Source of the DNA: Polyangium sp. 15x6
GTDB lineage: Bacteria; Myxococcota_A; Polyangia; Polyangiales; Polyangiaceae
Assembly: GCF_029960785.1 (NCBI RefSeq)
Contig: NZ_JASBQE010000034.1
Coordinates: 49,436-113,435 of the forward strand
Length of the DNA: 64,000 nucleotides
Direction of reading: 5' to 3'
The notes under the pieces were generated by a model that worked only from the letters and a program-made list of their open reading frames with translations, had not been told where the DNA came from and searched no databases. Shown here piece by piece: positions 28,452 to 37,504 of the stretch. Positions within the stretch are counted from its first letter, which is position 1; each line of letters starts with the position of its first letter. Both the position numbers and the translations under genes were made by a program.

Positions 28452-30941
28452 TCAGCGCGAGCGGCGGCGCGGCAGATCGTGCGCGACGCGGAAGCCGAGG
28501 TGCGTCGCGCGTGTGAGCGCGAAGAAGCGCGTGCGCGCCGCGCTGCGGGTGTACTCGTGCGTCGTGGACCAGCCGCCCGAGCGAATGACGCGCCACTCGG
28601 AGGCGTCGCGCACCGCGCCGGGGACGGGCTCGGGCTCGGCGCTCGTCTCGGACCACGTGCGCTCGCCGTGCACGTCGCCAACCCACTCGCGCACGCCGCC
28701 GGCCATGTCGCGCACGCCGTACGGAGATTCGTCGAGCGGGAACGTGCCGACGGGCTCGGGCTGCGGGAGGTATGGGCGCGAGGCGCGCATGAGGCAGAAG
28801 GTGGGGTCGAAGGAATCTCCCCAGGGATGGATGCGGCCGTCGGTGCCGCGCGCGGCCTTCTCCCATTCGAGCTCCGTGGGCAAACGGAGCTCGAAGCCCG
28901 CGTGTTCGGTGTGGAACGCGCAATACGCGGCGGCGTCGAACCAGTCGACGAGCAGGACGGGCACGTCGAAGAGGTGCCCCTCTTCGTACGGGAACTGCCT
29001 GCGCGCGTCGCCTTCGATGAGGCCGGGGACGGGCTCCCACTGGCCGTGCTCGCCGCGGCGCACGACGTAGCCTTCGGTGCCGCGGAAGTCGCGCGGAGCG
29101 CGCATGAGCGCGAGCGCGTGCGAGCGTTCCTCGATGCGATCGAGGTAGTCGCAGTACTGCCGGAAGGTGACGGGGAAGCGCGAGATCGCGAAGTCGGCGA
29201 CGACGGGCTCGGCGCGGGCGAGGGCGTCGGGCGCGTCGTCGTCGCCGCCCGCGATGAACGAGCCGCCGGGTACGTAGACGAAGCCCTCGCCGATCTCCTC
29301 CTCGGTGTAGAGGTTGACCGTGGCCTCATGGCGCTCGCCGCGGCGGAGTAGGACGGGATAACGCACGTCGCGAAAGCCGGGGCGGCGAAGCACGAGCAGG
29401 TAGCTGCCCGGCGAGAGGCGGACCTCGTCGACGGGCGTGCGGCCGAGGTCGCGCTCTTCGCTCGGGACGAGGACACGATCCTTTTCGACGTAGCGATAGG
29501 CGAGCACGCGCGCGCCGGGCGGGTTCGTCTCGATCACGAGGCACGCGTCGGAGCGGAGGAGCGCGGCGTAGCTGCCGACGTCGAACTCGGAGACGAGGGC
29601 CTCGTAGTAGATGCGGCTCGCGTGGCGGCGCTCGGTGTCGGCGGCGACGGCGCGGGCCCAGTAGAGATCGGCGAGGCCCGAGCGCGCCTCTTCGAGCTCG
29701 GGGTCGTACGCGAGCGCCTTCGTGTAGAGGTCGATCGCCTCGGCCATGGCGCGCGCCTGCTCGCGCTCGACGGCGGCGGCGCGATCTTCGAGCGCCCATG
29801 CGGGGCGCTTGCGGTCGATGGGATCGTAGCTCTTCACGTCGGCGCGCAGGCGCCGCGCCTCGGCGTCGAGCTGCGCGCGTTCGAGGCGCAGGGCCTTGTC
29901 ACGCAGGGCGGGCTCGCGCGCGAGCTCGCTGAGCGATCGCGCCTCGGCGCGGCGACGATCTCGCTCCTTCGCGCCTTCGAGGAAGGCCTCGGCGCCGCCC
30001 GCGACGGCCGCGGCGCACGAGGGCCGCTTCGCGGGATCTTTCGAGAGCATGGCGAGGCAGAGGTCTTCGAGCACGAGCGGGCAGCTCGGGGAGACGGCGC
30101 GCGGCGGCTTCGGATCTCGCGTCTGCGTCGCGAGGATCACGCCGAGCACGGTGGGCGCGTCGAACGGGTGCTCGCCCGTGAGCATCTCGTAGAGCACCAC
30201 GCCGAGCGCGAAGAGGTCGGCGCGGTGATCGATCTTCGCGCGCTCGCCGCGGATCTGCTCGGGGGCGATGTAGCCCGGGGTCCCGGACAAACCGCTCGGA
30301 TAACCGATGAAGAAGGGATCGTCGTCCGGGAGCGAGAGCGGCGAGGTGGGCTCGATGCCCGTGAGCATGCGCGCGTTGCCCCAGTCGCTCAGGTAGACTT
30401 CGCCCTCGTCGCCGAGCAGGATGTTTTCCGGCTTGATGTCGCGATGGACGACGCCGCGGCGGTGCGCGTAGGCGAGGGCGCGCGAGATCTGGACGAACGC
30501 GGAGACGAGGCGCGCGAGCGGCCACTTCGGGTGGAGCTCGGGCTGCATGAGCACGTCGTGCAGGCTTTGCTGCTTGACGATGCGCATCGTGTAGTAGGGC
30601 CGGCCGTCGGGCAGGTGGCCGACGTCGTACACGGGGACGATGTTGGGGTGCTCGAGCTGCGCGGCGACGCGCGCCTCGTGGTGGAAGAGCTCGATGCTGT
30701 CGTGCGGATCGTCGCTGTCGTCCTTGCGTGTCTTCAGCGCGACGAGGCGGCTCGCGGCGTGGTCCACGGCGGCGTAGACGACACCCGTGCCGCCGCTGCC
30801 GAGGCGCTCGACGATGCGGTAGCGCGTGCCTCCGTCGGGGAGCGAGGGAGCGAAGGGCTCCGTCTCCTCGAACGAGGGTGCATCAGCTGTGGCGTTCGGC
30901 AGGGCCGACGCGCCGGCCTCGCAGGTCGGGGCGGGCTTCAT
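28452..30941 (-). CDS. Serine/threonine protein kinase fused to a formylglycine-generating-enzyme-like domain
   Basis: 829 residues. The Hanks-type kinase domain (~40-320) has a Gly-rich loop (RLGSGGTGVVYAAV), the VALKTRK lysine, catalytic loop VVHRDIKPENILLG, a DWG in place of DFG (YLSDWGNARML, metal-binding Asp kept) and GTPGYIAPEQIRG. A helical, Ala/Arg/Glu-rich middle with TPR-like character follows, then a PEGA-like beta segment (SPGSYLLVLRRPGFRDVRYP). From ~550 to the end is an FGE/SUMF1-like domain (GFVYVPGGSFIAGG ... ISRFPVTFRQYCDYLD ... RLPTELEWEKAARG ... GVREWVGDVHG ... VIRSGGWSTT). No transmembrane helix is evident. Comparable fusions are known in myxobacteria and planctomycetes; in most the FGE-like part is thought to bind, not oxidise. 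Confidence 0.93.
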   Translation of the reverse strand: MKPAPTCEAGASALPNATADAPSFEETEPFAPSLPDGGTRYRIVERLGSGGTGVVYAAVDHAASRLVALKTRKDDSDDPHDSIELFHHEARVAAQLEHPNIVPVYDVGHLPDGRPYYTMRIVKQQSLHDVLMQPELHPKWPLARLVSAFVQISRALAYAHRRGVVHRDIKPENILLGDEGEVYLSDWGNARMLTGIEPTSPLSLPDDDPFFIGYPSGLSGTPGYIAPEQIRGERAKIDHRADLFALGVVLYEMLTGEHPFDAPTVLGVILATQTRDPKPPRAVSPSCPLVLEDLCLAMLSKDPAKRPSCAAAVAGGAEAFLEGAKERDRRRAEARSLSELAREPALRDKALRLERAQLDAEARRLRADVKSYDPIDRKRPAWALEDRAAAVEREQARAMAEAIDLYTKALAYDPELEEARSGLADLYWARAVAADTERRHASRIYYEALVSEFDVGSYAALLRSDACLVIETNPPGARVLAYRYVEKDRVLVPSEERDLGRTPVDEVRLSPGSYLLVLRRPGFRDVRYPVLLRRGERHEATVNLYTEEEIGEGFVYVPGGSFIAGGDDDAPDALARAEPVVADFAISRFPVTFRQYCDYLDRIEERSHALALMRAPRDFRGTEGYVVRRGEHGQWEPVPGLIEGDARRQFPYEEGHLFDVPVLLVDWFDAAAYCAFHTEHAGFELRLPTELEWEKAARGTDGRIHPWGDSFDPTFCLMRASRPYLPQPEPVGTFPLDESPYGVRDMAGGVREWVGDVHGERTWSETSAEPEPVPGAVRDASEWRVIRSGGWSTTHEYTRSAARTRFFALTRATHLGFRVAHDLPRRRSR

Positions 30942-31131
30942 GCGTTGTGTGCCCGAGGCGAGCGCGGCCCCCCTCTCTCTTCGTTTCCGTCGCTCTTCTC
31001 GTCACCGCGCAGGCGCGGGCTCGCTCGGGCCAGGAAATCGTACTTGGCGCAGAGCCCAGCGCAACGCCCGTTCGGTCGCCGGGCGGCGGGGGGAGGCGGC
31101 GCGCGCGCGCCCATGGTAGGGCCCTCCCGCG

Positions 31132-32700
31132 ATGTCCGAACAACAGAGCTCCCGCGCGAAAGCCGCGATCGAACGACTCGACGACATGAACCGCCGCGCC
31201 CTCGAGGGGGGCGGCGCGGCCCGAATCGCAAAGCAACACGAGGCTGGCAAGCTCACCGCGCGCGAGCGCGTCGAGCTCTTGCTCGACCCTGGCTCCTTCG
31301 TCGAGATCGACCGGTTCGTCGTCCATCGTTGCAACGACTTCGACATGGAGAAGACGAAGATCCTCGGCGACGGCGTGGTGACCGGCTGGGGGCTCGTCGA
31401 CGGCCGCAAGGTCTGCGTGTTCGCGCAGGACTTCACGGTGATCGGGGGATCGCTCTCGGGGGCTTACGCGCAGAAGATCTGCAAGGTGATGGATCTCGCG
31501 ATGAAGATCGGGGCGCCCGTGATCGGGCTCAACGACTCCGGCGGGGCGCGGATCCAGGAGGGCGTCGAGTCGCTCGCGGGCTACGCGGACATCTTCCTGC
31601 GGAACACCTTGGCGAGCGGCGTCGTGCCGCAGATCAGCGCCATCATGGGCCCGTGCGCGGGCGGCGCCGTGTACTCGCCGGCGATCACGGACTTCATCGT
31701 GATGGTCGAGGGGACGAGCTACATGTTCATCACGGGCCCCGAGGTCATCAAGACGGTGACGAACGAGGACGTGACCAAGGAGGACCTCGGCGGCGCATCC
31801 GCGCACGCGGCGAAGAGCGGCGTCTGTCACCTGACGGCGCCCGACGATCGCGCGGCGCTCGCGCGCGTGCGGGAGCTGCTCTCCTTTTTGCCCTCCAACA
31901 ATACCGAGGATCCGCCGCGCCGGCCCTCGACCGATCCCACGGATCGCGAGGTGCCGGAGCTCGACACCATGGTGCCGACGGAATCTTCGAAGCCGTACGA
32001 CATCAAGAACGTCGTCCGCGCGGTCGTCGACGACGGCTACCTCTACGAGGTGCACGAGCGGTACGCGCAGAACATCGTGTGCGGCTTCGCGCGCGTCGGC
32101 GGCCGGACCGTGGGCGTCGTGGCGAACCAGCCGAACGTGCTCGCGGGCTGCCTCGACATCCGCGCGAGCATCAAGGGCGCGCGCTTCGTGCGGTTCTGCG
32201 ACTGCTTCAACATCCCGCTCGTCACGTTCGTCGACGTGCCCGGCTTCTTGCCCGGCACCGATCAGGAGTACGGCGGCATCATCACGCACGGCGCGAAGTT
32301 GCTCTACGCGTTCGCCGAGGCGACGGTCCCGAAGATCACGGTGATCACGCGCAAGGCCTACGGCGGCGCGTACGACGTGATGGCCTCGAAGCACATCCGC
32401 GCGGACTACAACCTCGCCTTCCCGACGGCGGAGATCGCGGTCATGGGGCCCGACGGCGCGGTGAACATCGTCTACCGCAAGGAGATCCAGTCGGCTTCGG
32501 ATCCGGCGGCGGCGCGCGCGCGGTTCGTCGAGGAGTACAAGGCGAAGTTCGCGAACCCCTACAAGGCCGCGGAGCTCGGCTTCATCGACGAGGTGATCCA
32601 CCCGCGGACGCTCCGCATTCGCCTCGATCGCGCGCTCGAGCTGCTCCGGGACAAGCGGGACAAGAACCCGCCGAAGAAACACGGCAACATTCCGCTCTAG
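31132..32700 (+). CDS. pccB: Acyl-CoA carboxylase carboxyltransferase (beta) subunit, propionyl-CoA carboxylase type
   Basis: 522 residues of the crotonase-fold carboxyltransferase that moves CO2 from biotin to an acyl-CoA. Both halves are present: the N-half with [39 protein letters not shown] and [16 protein letters not shown] (first oxyanion hole), and the C-half with [17 protein letters not shown] and [19 protein letters not shown] (second). The ending [10 protein letters not shown] is typical of PccB/MmdA. Propionyl-CoA is the likeliest substrate by family resemblance; acetyl- or other acyl-CoA use, or a decarboxylase role, is not excluded. The biotin-carboxylase/BCCP partner is not in the window. 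It diverges from the kinase-FGE gene across 190 bases. Confidence 0.93.
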   Translation: MSEQQSSRAKAAIERLDDMNRRALEGGGAARIAKQHEAGKLTARERVELLLDPGSFVEIDRFVVHRCNDFDMEKTKILGDGVVTGWGLVDGRKVCVFAQDFTVIGGSLSGAYAQKICKVMDLAMKIGAPVIGLNDSGGARIQEGVESLAGYADIFLRNTLASGVVPQISAIMGPCAGGAVYSPAITDFIVMVEGTSYMFITGPEVIKTVTNEDVTKEDLGGASAHAAKSGVCHLTAPDDRAALARVRELLSFLPSNNTEDPPRRPSTDPTDREVPELDTMVPTESSKPYDIKNVVRAVVDDGYLYEVHERYAQNIVCGFARVGGRTVGVVANQPNVLAGCLDIRASIKGARFVRFCDCFNIPLVTFVDVPGFLPGTDQEYGGIITHGAKLLYAFAEATVPKITVITRKAYGGAYDVMASKHIRADYNLAFPTAEIAVMGPDGAVNIVYRKEIQSASDPAAARARFVEEYKAKFANPYKAAELGFIDEVIHPRTLRIRLDRALELLRDKRDKNPPKKHGNIPL

Positions 32701-32825
32701 GCAGTCCCGAGGGGGACACCTCGCGATCTCGTTGCCTTGCCGATACGTCGCGTGTACGGACGCGTTTGTCCTCGGCCTCTCATCCTTTCTTCGAGGTCGG
32801 GGTCGCACATCCTTGGAGGTTTCCG

Positions 32826-33320
32826 ATGAAGTGGACGTTCGCGGCGGTGTTCGTGTCGCTCGGGGCGCTCGTGGCGTGCAGCAGCGGCGGCGGCGGTAGC
32901 GGCGGTGGTGGCGGCGAGGGCGGTGACGACTGGGGCGGCGAGGGCGGCAGCGGCGGCAAGACCACGTCGGCGGCCTCCGCCTCGGGCGGCAGCGGCGGCA
33001 TGGGCGGCATGGGCGCGAGCAGCAGCAGCTCGGGCGGCGGCAACCCGGCCTGCGACACGGCGGGCGCGAGCTGCCAGAGCTGCCAGACCTGCACGCAGAT
33101 GGGCGGCGGGTGTCAGACCGAGATCCAGGCTTGCCAGAACAACATGGCCTGCACCTTGCTCGCGCAGTGTCTCCAGGGCTGCGCGGACGCCGCGTGCCAG
33201 CAGACCTGCGCGCAGATGAACCAGGCGGGCCTCGCGCCCTACAACGCCGTCGCCGTTTGCCTCATCTGCGACAACTGCCCGAGCGCCTGCGCCCAGCAGG
33301 CGGCGATGTGCCCGCCGTGA
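32826..33320 (+). CDS. Cys-rich lipoprotein, paralogue A
   Basis: 164 residues from ATG 32826, with a clear GGAGG ribosome-binding site. Signal sequence and lipobox (SLGALVACSS), a ~60-residue Ser/Gly-rich linker, then ~80 residues with sixteen cysteines, including CQSCQTC, CLQGC and CLICDNCPSACA. The last 45 residues share a pattern with the next gene: CxxGCxDxAC then YNA, CxxCxxCPxxCA and a terminal CP. Disulfide-bonded surface protein; function unknown. Confidence 0.82.
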   Translation: MKWTFAAVFVSLGALVACSSGGGGSGGGGGEGGDDWGGEGGSGGKTTSAASASGGSGGMGGMGASSSSSGGGNPACDTAGASCQSCQTCTQMGGGCQTEIQACQNNMACTLLAQCLQGCADAACQQTCAQMNQAGLAPYNAVAVCLICDNCPSACAQQAAMCPP

Positions 33321-33359
33321 CCTGAGCGCCGGCACGATCGGACGAACAATGTCCATGTA

Positions 33360-33373
33360 GGGCGATGTCGCCC
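33360..33373 (+). terminator. Hairpin after Cys-rich lipoprotein A
   Basis: Short perfect palindrome GGGCGA-TG-TCGCCC directly followed by TTT, 40 bases after the stop codon at 33320. Small but well placed for an intrinsic terminator. Confidence 0.45.
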
Positions 33374-33377
33374 TTTC

Positions 33378-33408
33378 GCGACGAACCGCCCCGAAGTACG
33401 CTGATCCG
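33378..33408 (+). promoter_or_regulatory. 31-bp element shared with 24200-24230
   Basis: GCGACGAA, ten less conserved bases, then TACGCTGATCCG, ending nine bases before the ATG of Cys-rich lipoprotein B. Ungapped match of 24/31 to the element upstream of the metallophosphoesterase gene. At this site it would overlap the ribosome-binding region. Confidence 0.4.
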
Positions 33409-33416
33409 TTGCACTT

Positions 33417-33878
33417 ATGGCGCAACGGAACGGCATTTTCGGGGCGGCGCTCGTGTTCCTCCTGGCCTGCGCGGACGCTGACCAAGCGGGGGGGTTTTTC
33501 GAAGGGAACCAGGGAGGCGGCGGCGGCATGGGGACCACGGCCGTCGGCAGCGGCGGCGGGGCCGACGCGGGGGCCGACGCCGCGACCAAGCCCCCCGAGA
33601 ACTGCGACGAGCTCGCCTCGTGCGGCGATTACAGCCGCGGCTGCACGGGCTGCGCGGTGAAGGGCCCGTGCGTCGTGGCCTACGAGGGCTGCTTGGGCGA
33701 CAAATCCTGTGTCGAATTCAACATGTGCATGGCCGGCTGCGAGGACGACGTCGCCTGCCAGAACGGGTGCGCCATGGGAAATCCCCTCGGCGCCGACCGG
33801 TACAACGCGCTCATCACCTGCATCGTCTGCGAGTCCTGCCCGACCTCGTGCGCCGACTCCGCGAGCATCTGCCCCTAG
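33417..33878 (+). CDS. Cys-rich lipoprotein, paralogue B
   Basis: 153 residues. Short signal sequence with lipobox (LVFLLACAD), Gly/Ala/Asp-rich linker to ~60, then a domain of ~90 residues with sixteen cysteines (CDELASCGDYSRGCTGC, then CMAGCEDDVACQNGC and CIVCESCPTSCADS). It is clearly related to the preceding gene in the last ~50 residues (YNAL, CxxCxxCPxxCA, terminal CP), so the pair arose by tandem duplication and diverged. No obvious Shine-Dalgarno; the shared 31-bp element sits immediately upstream. Confidence 0.8.
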   Translation: MAQRNGIFGAALVFLLACADADQAGGFFEGNQGGGGGMGTTAVGSGGGADAGADAATKPPENCDELASCGDYSRGCTGCAVKGPCVVAYEGCLGDKSCVEFNMCMAGCEDDVACQNGCAMGNPLGADRYNALITCIVCESCPTSCADSASICP

Positions 33879-34091
33879 CAGCGCGGCTGGAACCTTCCTG
33901 TTTTCCTGCACTTCCCCGGTTCGGCCGGCCCGACCCGAGCGCGGCCCCTGGTCGCGCCGCCGGGGGCACCGGCGAAGCGCGGGTCCGTCGCGAAGGACGA
34001 GCCCTGAACGAAAGGCGAGCCAATCGGCTTCATGGCCCGGGCTTGTCGTGGTAACCCTTCGCTCGCGGCGCGGTAAGGGCGCTCCAGTGGC

Positions 34092-36344
34092 ATGGGTAAG
34101 AATCTCCTCGTCATCAACGTCGACATCCGCGAGACGCGCGTCGCCCTCATCGAAAACGGGATCATCGCCGAGCTGCACATCGAGCGAGATGCGCAGAAGG
34201 GGACCCTCGGGAACATCTACCTCGGCAGGGTCAGCCGTGTTCTCCCGGGCATGCAGGCCGCGTTCATCGACATCGGGCTCGAACGCGCGGCCTTCCTGCA
34301 CGTCGAGGACCTGATCCGTCCGGACGATTTCGACGCGTATCTCGCAGGTCGGCACACACACGGCACGTCGCACGAAGAAGAAGAACGGCCGGCGCACGTC
34401 GCGCCCGAGATCACGGCGCACGTGCCCGAAGAGCCGGTGCGCACCGAGCGCGACGTGTCGATCTCGCTGCCGACCGCGCTCGACGTGATGGCCGAGCCGA
34501 GCGGCGAAGAAGTCTTCGAAGAGGGCGACGAAGAGCAAGCCGCCGAGGCGCAGAGCACCGAGGGGCCGACCTCGGACGAACCGGCCTCGGAGGAGTCCGC
34601 CGCGGAGGAAGCTCTCGCAGACGAGGCGCGCGTCGAGGAAGAGGCGGACGACGCGACGGAGTCGGAAGACGAAGGCGACGTCGAGGCTGTTGAAGCCGTC
34701 GAGGCGACCGAAGCGAGCGCGGAGCCCGAGGAGCAAGAGGACGCAGCGCAGGCCGAGGAGGGCGCGGAGGCGCAGGCGGCCGAGGTGAAGGTCGAGGGCG
34801 CAGGTAGCGAGGCGGCCGAGACCTCGCCGACGGAGCCGCGCGGCGGGCGCTCACGGCGTGGTCGTGGGCAACGTGGTCGCGTGCGTCGGTCCGGACGAAC
34901 CCGCGATCGTCGGCCGGAGGCCGCAGCTGCTGCGGTGGTGGTGGCGGTGAAGGAAGCGCCCAAGGAGGCCGCACGCGAGACGTCGCGGACGCCGAAGGAA
35001 GGGCGCAGCCGCGACCGCAGCGAGAAGGGACGCGGTCGGGATGGAGGTCGCGGAGGTCGTGATCGCGGGGGCGATCGTACGACCACGAAGCGAGCGCACG
35101 GCAGCCATCACGATCCGATGCGCGTCTCGAAGACCACGCCGATCCGTGAGGTGATCCGCGAGGGCCAGGAGGTCCTCGTGCAGGTCTCGAAGGAGCCGAT
35201 CGGGACGAAGGGCGCGCGCGTGACGAGCCACGTCTCGCTGCCGGGCCGGTACGTCGTGTACCTGCCGACGGTCGATCACGTGGGCATCTCGAAGCGCATC
35301 GGCTCGGAGAAGGAGCGCTCGCGGCTGCGCGAGGCGATCGAGTCGATGAAGCCGCCGCAGGGCGGGCTCATCGTGCGCACGGTGGCCGAGGGCCTGACGA
35401 AGAAGCAGCTCAAGTCGGACGTCGGCTACCTCGTGCGGCTCTGGGGCGAGGTCGTGAAGAAGCGCGAGAGCGTGGTGCGGGGGCCGGCGTGCCTCTACAC
35501 GGAGCTCGATCTCGTGCTGAAGACGGCGCGGGATCTCTTCACGGACGACATCGAGAAGATCGTGATCGACAGCCGCGAGGAGTACGTGCGGCTGAAGCGC
35601 TTCATGGAGATGTTCATGCCGGAGCGCGTGGACGCCGTGGAGCTCTACGAAGGCGAGGAGCCGATCTTCGACGCGTACGGCATCGAGGACGAGATCCAGC
35701 GCGCCCTGTCGCGCAAGGTCCCGCTGCCCTCGGGCGGCCACCTGATCATCGATCAGGCCGAGGCGCTCACGGCGATCGACGTGAACACCGGAAAGTTCGT
35801 GGGCAAAGGATCTCGCGACCTCGAAGAGACGATCCTCACGACGAACCTGGAGGCGGTCGAGGAGATCGCCTACCAGCTCCGGTTCCGGAACATCGGCGGC
35901 CTGATCATCCTCGACCTCATCGACATGGAGCGCGCGGGCAACCGCGAGAAGGTGCGCAAGCGCCTGGAGGAGCTCCTGTCGAAGGACAAGGCCAAGACCA
36001 CGTTCAACCGGATCTCGGAGCTCGGCCTCATCGAGATGACCCGCAAGCGCACGCGGGAGAGCCTCGGGCGCATCATGCTCGAGCCGTGCTTCTACTGCGA
36101 CGGCACCGGGCAGCTCCAGTCGAAGCAGAGCATCGCGTACGAGATCTTGCGGCAGATCCGCCGCGAGCGCTTGAACCTCCCGGGGTACGTGGTGATCGTC
36201 AACGCGCACCCGGCGATCGTCGACCTCCTGAAGAACGACGAGCGGGTCGCCGTGCAAGAGGCCGAGCGCCTGTTCACGCGCCGGATCGAGCTCGTCCCCC
36301 GCAAGGAATACCACCTCGAACAGTTCGACCTGCTCGGCAGATGA
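34092..36344 (+). CDS. RNase E/G family ribonuclease with large disordered insertion in the S1 domain
   Basis: 750 residues. The N-terminal RNase-H-like/S1 part begins NLLVINVDIRETRVALIENG and IYLGRVSRVLPGMQAAFIDIG. The S1 domain is interrupted at about residue 86 by ~265 residues: first an acidic Glu/Ala stretch, then a basic Arg/Gly stretch (GGRSRRGRGQRGRVRRSG, GRGRDGGRGGRDRGGD). It resumes at PIREVIREGQEVLVQVSKEP (~350). The catalytic DNase-I-like region holds ALTAIDVNTGKFVG and the metal-binding Asp in GGLIILDLIDM; the Zn-link is CFYCDGTG. There is no long C-terminal scaffold as in E. coli RNase E. Processing and decay of RNA are inferred from the family; rne or rng cannot be assigned. 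The PilZ gene follows eight bases on. Confidence 0.94.
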   Translation: MGKNLLVINVDIRETRVALIENGIIAELHIERDAQKGTLGNIYLGRVSRVLPGMQAAFIDIGLERAAFLHVEDLIRPDDFDAYLAGRHTHGTSHEEEERPAHVAPEITAHVPEEPVRTERDVSISLPTALDVMAEPSGEEVFEEGDEEQAAEAQSTEGPTSDEPASEESAAEEALADEARVEEEADDATESEDEGDVEAVEAVEATEASAEPEEQEDAAQAEEGAEAQAAEVKVEGAGSEAAETSPTEPRGGRSRRGRGQRGRVRRSGRTRDRRPEAAAAAVVVAVKEAPKEAARETSRTPKEGRSRDRSEKGRGRDGGRGGRDRGGDRTTTKRAHGSHHDPMRVSKTTPIREVIREGQEVLVQVSKEPIGTKGARVTSHVSLPGRYVVYLPTVDHVGISKRIGSEKERSRLREAIESMKPPQGGLIVRTVAEGLTKKQLKSDVGYLVRLWGEVVKKRESVVRGPACLYTELDLVLKTARDLFTDDIEKIVIDSREEYVRLKRFMEMFMPERVDAVELYEGEEPIFDAYGIEDEIQRALSRKVPLPSGGHLIIDQAEALTAIDVNTGKFVGKGSRDLEETILTTNLEAVEEIAYQLRFRNIGGLIILDLIDMERAGNREKVRKRLEELLSKDKAKTTFNRISELGLIEMTRKRTRESLGRIMLEPCFYCDGTGQLQSKQSIAYEILRQIRRERLNLPGYVVIVNAHPAIVDLLKNDERVAVQEAERLFTRRIELVPRKEYHLEQFDLLGR

Positions 36345-36352
36345 GGTGACGC

Positions 36353-36697
36353 ATGAACGAGAGCGACCGTCCTCCTGTTGACCACGGCCCGCGCAAGGAC
36401 GAGCGCGTCACGATCAACAAGGAGTTCGAGAGCTACGACTCGTTCATCAACGAGTACGTGTCGAACATCTCCCGCACGGGTGTGTTCGTCCGCTCGAAGA
36501 TCCCGCTCGAGGTCGGCACCAAGGTCAACCTGCGCTTCACCGTGATCATGGACGACATCGAGACGATCGAGGGCATCGGCGAGGTGGTTCGCGTCCACGA
36601 CGACCCGCCCGGCATGGGCGTCGTGTTCACCGAGCTCGGCGAAGAGTCGAAGCGGATCGTCGACCGTCTGCTCGCCGCGCAGGCAAACAAAGAGTAA
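36353..36697 (+). CDS. PilZ-domain protein
   Basis: 114 residues, essentially one PilZ domain of the type abundant in myxobacteria. The c-di-GMP signature is nearly kept: an Arg-rich turn (PRKDERVTINKEFES) and NISRTGVFV, where Asn replaces the usual Asp of DxSxxG. The strand VNLRFTVIMDDIETIEG and GMGVVFTEL follow. Whether c-di-GMP is bound is uncertain. Some M. xanthus PilZ proteins of this kind affect motility and reversals, and mglBA is in this window, but no link is shown by position. It is placed between the RNase E/G gene and ribE, in a tight same-strand run. Confidence 0.87.
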   Translation: MNESDRPPVDHGPRKDERVTINKEFESYDSFINEYVSNISRTGVFVRSKIPLEVGTKVNLRFTVIMDDIETIEGIGEVVRVHDDPPGMGVVFTELGEESKRIVDRLLAAQANKE

Positions 36698-36720
36698 GCC
36701 CTCGGATCGAACCGAAGCGG

Positions 36721-37461
36721 ATGTTCACGGGCCTCGTCGAGACCATCGGGATCCTCCGGCAAAGGGCCGGCAGCCCCGTCGCGCGCGCGTTCATCGAGTG
36801 CTCGCTCGGGCCGCTCGAGCTCGGCGAGTCGATCAGCGTGAACGGCGCATGCCTCACGGTGGATCGCATCCGGCCGAGCGGGTTCGAGTGCGACATGTCC
36901 GAAGAGACCCTCGAGCGGACGACGCTCGGCGCGCTCGCGGTGGGCGCGCGGGTGCACCTCGAACGAGCGATGAAGCTCGGCGGGCGGATGGGCGGGCACA
37001 TGGTGCTCGGCCACGTGGACGGCATCGGGCGCGTGAGCGAGCGGGCGCCGAGCGGGGACGCGACGAGGCTCGTGGTCGAGACCGACGGCGGGCTCGCGCC
37101 GTACCTCGCGGACAAGGGCTCGATCGCGATCGACGGCGTGAGCCTGACGATCAACCGGGTGACGGATCAGGGGCAGGGGCGCTCGTCACGTGTCCTGTTC
37201 GAGGTCATGCTCGTGCCGCACACGCTCGGGCGGACCAACCTCGGCGATCTTCGGCCGGGGCAGGCCGTGAATCTTGAAGTCGATGTGCTCGCGCGCTACG
37301 TGGCGCGGCAGCTTTCGATCGCGAGCGGAGCGCGCGCTACGCCTTCGTCGGAAGAGGCGCCGGGGTGGGGAGGAGAGGTCGCAGAGAACGATGAGCACCA
37401 CCACCACGAATCCAGGGACGAACGCCTCCTCGCGAAGCTCCGATCGGGGGGATTCCTTTGA
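36721..37461 (+). CDS. ribE: Riboflavin synthase alpha chain
   Basis: 246 residues. Dismutates two 6,7-dimethyl-8-ribityllumazine molecules to riboflavin. Two lumazine-binding repeats are visible: MFTGLVETIGIL ... ISVNGACLTV and GHMVLGHVDGIGRV ... IAIDGVSLTINRV. The C-terminal ~45 residues (GARATPSSEEAPGWGGE onwards) are a polar, His-containing extension beyond the usual ~200-residue length. First of the riboflavin genes ribE-ribBX-ribH. No FMN riboswitch consensus was noticed upstream. Confidence 0.95.
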   Translation: MFTGLVETIGILRQRAGSPVARAFIECSLGPLELGESISVNGACLTVDRIRPSGFECDMSEETLERTTLGALAVGARVHLERAMKLGGRMGGHMVLGHVDGIGRVSERAPSGDATRLVVETDGGLAPYLADKGSIAIDGVSLTINRVTDQGQGRSSRVLFEVMLVPHTLGRTNLGDLRPGQAVNLEVDVLARYVARQLSIASGARATPSSEEAPGWGGEVAENDEHHHHESRDERLLAKLRSGGFL

Positions 37462-37504
37462 TGAGCTCGCGGCGGGGCGCGCGGGTGAAAAGGGCGGGGG
37501 CACC

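Noticed and set aside
29622..32825. Very long plus-strand frame running from opposite the kinase-FGE gene through the pccB gene
   Set aside because: Only its last part (from ATG 32826) is a real gene, with RBS and lipobox; the upstream portion overlaps two genes with strong family motifs in other frames.
36600..36720. FMN riboswitch ahead of ribE
   Set aside because: Only 23 bases separate the PilZ stop from the ribE start; no RFN-type conserved blocks seen.
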